In this document: piece after piece, positions 6,205 to 8,363 of the stretch
Position numbering within the stretch: position 1 is the stretch's first letter
Layout of the letters: each line of letters opens with the position of its first letter
Assembly: GCA_029052375.1 (NCBI GenBank)
Contig: JAIDJD010000411.1
Location: 1-8,363 of the forward strand
Origin: Duncaniella sp.
Lineage (GTDB): Bacteria; Bacteroidota; Bacteroidia; Bacteroidales; Muribaculaceae
Direction: 5' to 3'
Length of the DNA: 8,363 nt
The notes under the pieces: generated by a model
Seen by the model: only the letters and a program-made list of their open reading frames with translations
The model's database searches: none
What the model was told of the DNA's origin: nothing
Made by a program: the position numbers and the translations under genes

Positions 6205-8331
6205 TCAGTCCTTGCGGTTTAGGTCGGAGGGGAGGGTGGCGGAGGGCACCTTGATGCCGTCGCGCTCGAGCAGGGCGTCGATGGTGGCGTCATGTCCGCG
6301 GAAACGGCGGTAGAGCTCGGCGGGGTTTTCGGTGCCGCCCTTCTCGAGGATATTGCGGCGGAAGCTGGCGGCCGTGGCGGGGTCGAAGATGCCGTTCTTC
6401 TTGAACTCGGCGAAGGCGTCGGCATCAAGCACCTCGGCCCACTTGTAGCTGTAGTAGCCCGCGGCATAGCCTCCGGCAAAGATGTGGCTGAAGGTCGAGC
6501 CGGTCACAGCGCCATCGACCGGCGGGAAGATGGCCACAGACTCGACGGCCTTGCGCTCGAAGGCGACGGGATCGTCGACAGGGGCGGTGATGGAGTGCCA
6601 GGCCATGTCGAGGAGGCCGAAGCCGAGCTGGCGCATACAGGCATAGGCGGCGCCGAACTGAGAGGAGGCCACAAGGCGCTCGACCATCTCGGCGGGGATC
6701 GCCTCGCCGGTCTGGTAGTGGCGGGCAAAGCCGTCGAGGAAGGCCTTCTCGGTCAGGTAGTTCTCGTTGAACTGCGAGGGCAGCTCCACAAAGTCGCGCA
6801 GCACGTTGGTGCCGGCGAGCGAGCCATAGTTGGCCTTGGAGAGAAGGCCGTGGAGGCCGTGGCCGAACTCATGCAGGAAGGTCTCCACCTCGTAGGGGGT
6901 GAGCAGTGAGGGCTTGGTGGCGGTGGGCTTGGTGAAGTTCATCACGATGGTCACCTGCGGACGCTGGTCCACGCCGTCGGCCCCTACCTGCTGGCCCTTG
7001 AACTCCGTCATCCACGCTCCGGGACGCTTGGAGGCGCGGGGGAAGAAGTCGGTATAGATGACGCCCACGAACGAGCCGTCGCTGTCCTTGACGTCATAGG
7101 CGTTGACGTCGGGGTGGTAGACGGGGATAGAGGCGTTCTTCTCGAAAGTGAGGCCATAGAGGCGTGTGGCCAGGCCGAAGACACCGTCAATGACGTTGTT
7201 GAGCTCGAAGTAGGGACGCATCTCCTCCTCGTCGTAGGCATACTTGGCGTTCTTGAGCTTGTAGGCATAGTAGGAGTAGTCCCACGGCTCTATGGTCACC
7301 GGCTTGCCCTCGAGCCCGGAGGCATACTCGGCCAGCTCCTTCATCTCGGCCTCGAGGGCGGGACGGTAGGCGTCGCGCAGCGAGCCGAGCAGGCTGTTGA
7401 CCTTCTCGGGGCCTCCGGCCATCGTGTTGGCCTGGGAGAAGGCGGCATAGGTGGGATAGCCGAGCAGGTTGGCCAGCTTGAGGCGGGTCTCGGCTATCTC
7501 CTTCATCACTGGCAGGTTGTCATACTCGCCCTTGATGTTGCGGCCGTTGTAGAGGCGATACATCTTCTCGCGCAGGTCGCGGCGGTCGCTGAACTTGAGG
7601 AAGGCCGAATAGACGGGCTGGTCGAGGGTGAAGAGGTACTCCCCTGCCCTGCCCTTCTCCGACGCGGCCAGAGCGGCGGCCTCGACAGAGCTCTCGGGCA
7701 GGCCAGCGAGGTCTTCCTTGCCGAGCCATACCTCGTAGGTGTTGACCTCCTTGAGGACATTCTGGCCAAACTTGGTGGTGAGCTCGCTGAGGCGCGAGGA
7801 GAGCCGGCGGTAGGTGTCGCGGTCGGCTCCCTCGAGCAGGGCGCCGCTGCGGGCAAAGCCCTCGTAGGTGCGCTTCAGCAGGGTCTTTTGCTCGGGGGTC
7901 ATCGAGGCGGTGTCGGCCGTCTCCCAGACGGCGAGGATGCGCTTCCAGAGAGGCTCGTTGAGCGAGATGGCCGTCGAATACTCCGAGAGCTTGGGCGAGA
8001 GCTTCATGGAGAGCTCCATCATGCTGTCGTCGCTCAGCGATGAGAGCAGGGGATAGAAGACGTTGAGGACACGGTCGAGGTCGCGTCCGGCGCGGTCCAT
8101 GGCCACGATGGTGTTCTCGAATGTAGCGGGTTCGGGATTGTTGGCAATGGCTTCTATTTCCTTGAGGCCGAGCTCGATGCCGCGGTCTACGGCGGGCTCA
8201 TAGTCTGCCGTGGTGATGCGGTCGAAGGGAGGTGTCCCGTGGGGTGTGGACGTGAACTCCCCGAAGAATGGATTCTGTGCTTGTGTCATAATGGTGGTGG
8301 CGGTGGCCGCCGCAACTAAGATTTTTCGCAT
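6205..8331 (-). CDS. dcp: Peptidyl-dipeptidase Dcp, M3-family zinc metallopeptidase, exported
   Basis: This 708-residue enzyme would release dipeptides from the C-termini of oligopeptides (EC 3.4.15.5). The M3 zinc site is complete: HEFGH at 487-491 supplies two His ligands and the catalytic Glu488. Glu516 in RDFVELPSQFNE is the third ligand, at the 29-residue spacing from the first His seen in the family. The substrate-binding motif HIFAGGYAAGYYSYKW (616-631) holds the conserved tyrosines. Other Dcp-like blocks are PPFDRITTADYEPA near the N-terminus, MRPYFELNNVIDGVF and PVYHPDVNAYDV, all close to E. coli Dcp as I remember it. Unlike the E. coli enzyme, residues 1-18 look like a type I signal peptide (MRKILVAAATATTIMTQA, no lipobox Cys), so the mature enzyme probably works in the periplasm. 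No Shine-Dalgarno is visible. Only 32 bp upstream lie in the window, AT-rich and without a clear -7 box. Oligopeptidase A is the alternative but fits less well. Confidence 0.95.
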   Translation of the reverse strand: MRKILVAAATATTIMTQAQNPFFGEFTSTPHGTPPFDRITTADYEPAVDRGIELGLKEIEAIANNPEPATFENTIVAMDRAGRDLDRVLNVFYPLLSSLSDDSMMELSMKLSPKLSEYSTAISLNEPLWKRILAVWETADTASMTPEQKTLLKRTYEGFARSGALLEGADRDTYRRLSSRLSELTTKFGQNVLKEVNTYEVWLGKEDLAGLPESSVEAAALAASEKGRAGEYLFTLDQPVYSAFLKFSDRRDLREKMYRLYNGRNIKGEYDNLPVMKEIAETRLKLANLLGYPTYAAFSQANTMAGGPEKVNSLLGSLRDAYRPALEAEMKELAEYASGLEGKPVTIEPWDYSYYAYKLKNAKYAYDEEEMRPYFELNNVIDGVFGLATRLYGLTFEKNASIPVYHPDVNAYDVKDSDGSFVGVIYTDFFPRASKRPGAWMTEFKGQQVGADGVDQRPQVTIVMNFTKPTATKPSLLTPYEVETFLHEFGHGLHGLLSKANYGSLAGTNVLRDFVELPSQFNENYLTEKAFLDGFARHYQTGEAIPAEMVERLVASSQFGAAYACMRQLGFGLLDMAWHSITAPVDDPVAFERKAVESVAIFPPVDGAVTGSTFSHIFAGGYAAGYYSYKWAEVLDADAFAEFKKNGIFDPATAASFRRNILEKGGTENPAELYRRFRGHDATIDALLERDGIKVPSATLPSDLNRKD

Positions 8332-8363
8332 TGCTTCGGTTTATATAATATATGTGGTTTAGT

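Noticed and set aside
6292..8043. Plus-strand open frames opposite dcp (6292-6909 and 7114-8043)
   Set aside because: They are codon-aligned shadows of a gene whose M3 active site is intact in the minus frame.

Overview
The window is most likely chromosomal DNA from a gut-type member of the Bacteroidota, order Bacteroidales; a Muribaculaceae-like genome would fit, but that rank is a guess. The evidence is a SusC/SusD outer-membrane pair, a lipoprotein signal with acidic residues after the cysteine, no Shine-Dalgarno sequences before the genes, and a -7 box matching the Bacteroidota form TAnnTTTG. All three real genes lie on the minus strand.

Layout from left to right: (1) 1-891 has no gene I can support and is rich in repeats. 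It holds a G-rich tandem array with no C on the plus strand (1-167), a large, strikingly symmetric palindromic element (177-435), a diverged long direct repeat (421-512 and 710-800), and several small GC-rich hairpins. (2) A Rho-independent terminator (838-871, minus strand) closes the SusCD transcript. (3) A susD-like gene (892-2562) and a susC-like gene (2597-5917) form a two-gene operon transcribed susC then susD, 34 bp apart. (4) An AT-rich 287-bp intergenic region carries the likely susC promoter, operator-like repeats, a leader hairpin, and the probable 3' hairpin of the next gene. (5) A full-length M3-family peptidyl-dipeptidase Dcp with a signal peptide (6205-8331) starts 32 bp before the right edge.

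SusC and SusD together form a TonB-dependent outer-membrane importer: the SusD lipoprotein captures an oligomeric nutrient at the surface and SusC moves it into the periplasm. No glycoside hydrolase, sulfatase, sensor or sigma/anti-sigma gene is visible beside the pair, and the terminator directly after susD makes it a minimal, two-gene locus, so its substrate cannot be read from sequence. The upstream Dcp, probably periplasmic, removes dipeptides from oligopeptide C-termini. A peptide-import role (compare RagAB) is therefore conceivable, but Dcp appears to be a separate transcription unit and the link is only inferred.

I found no convincing new enzymatic or defence system. The most unusual material is the non-coding left end: a layered palindromic and direct-repeat neighbourhood that looks like a small, non-autonomous or REP-like repeat family beside a G-quadruplex-capable tandem array. 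Many long open frames occur on the opposite strand of the genes; they follow from codon bias and are not annotated.
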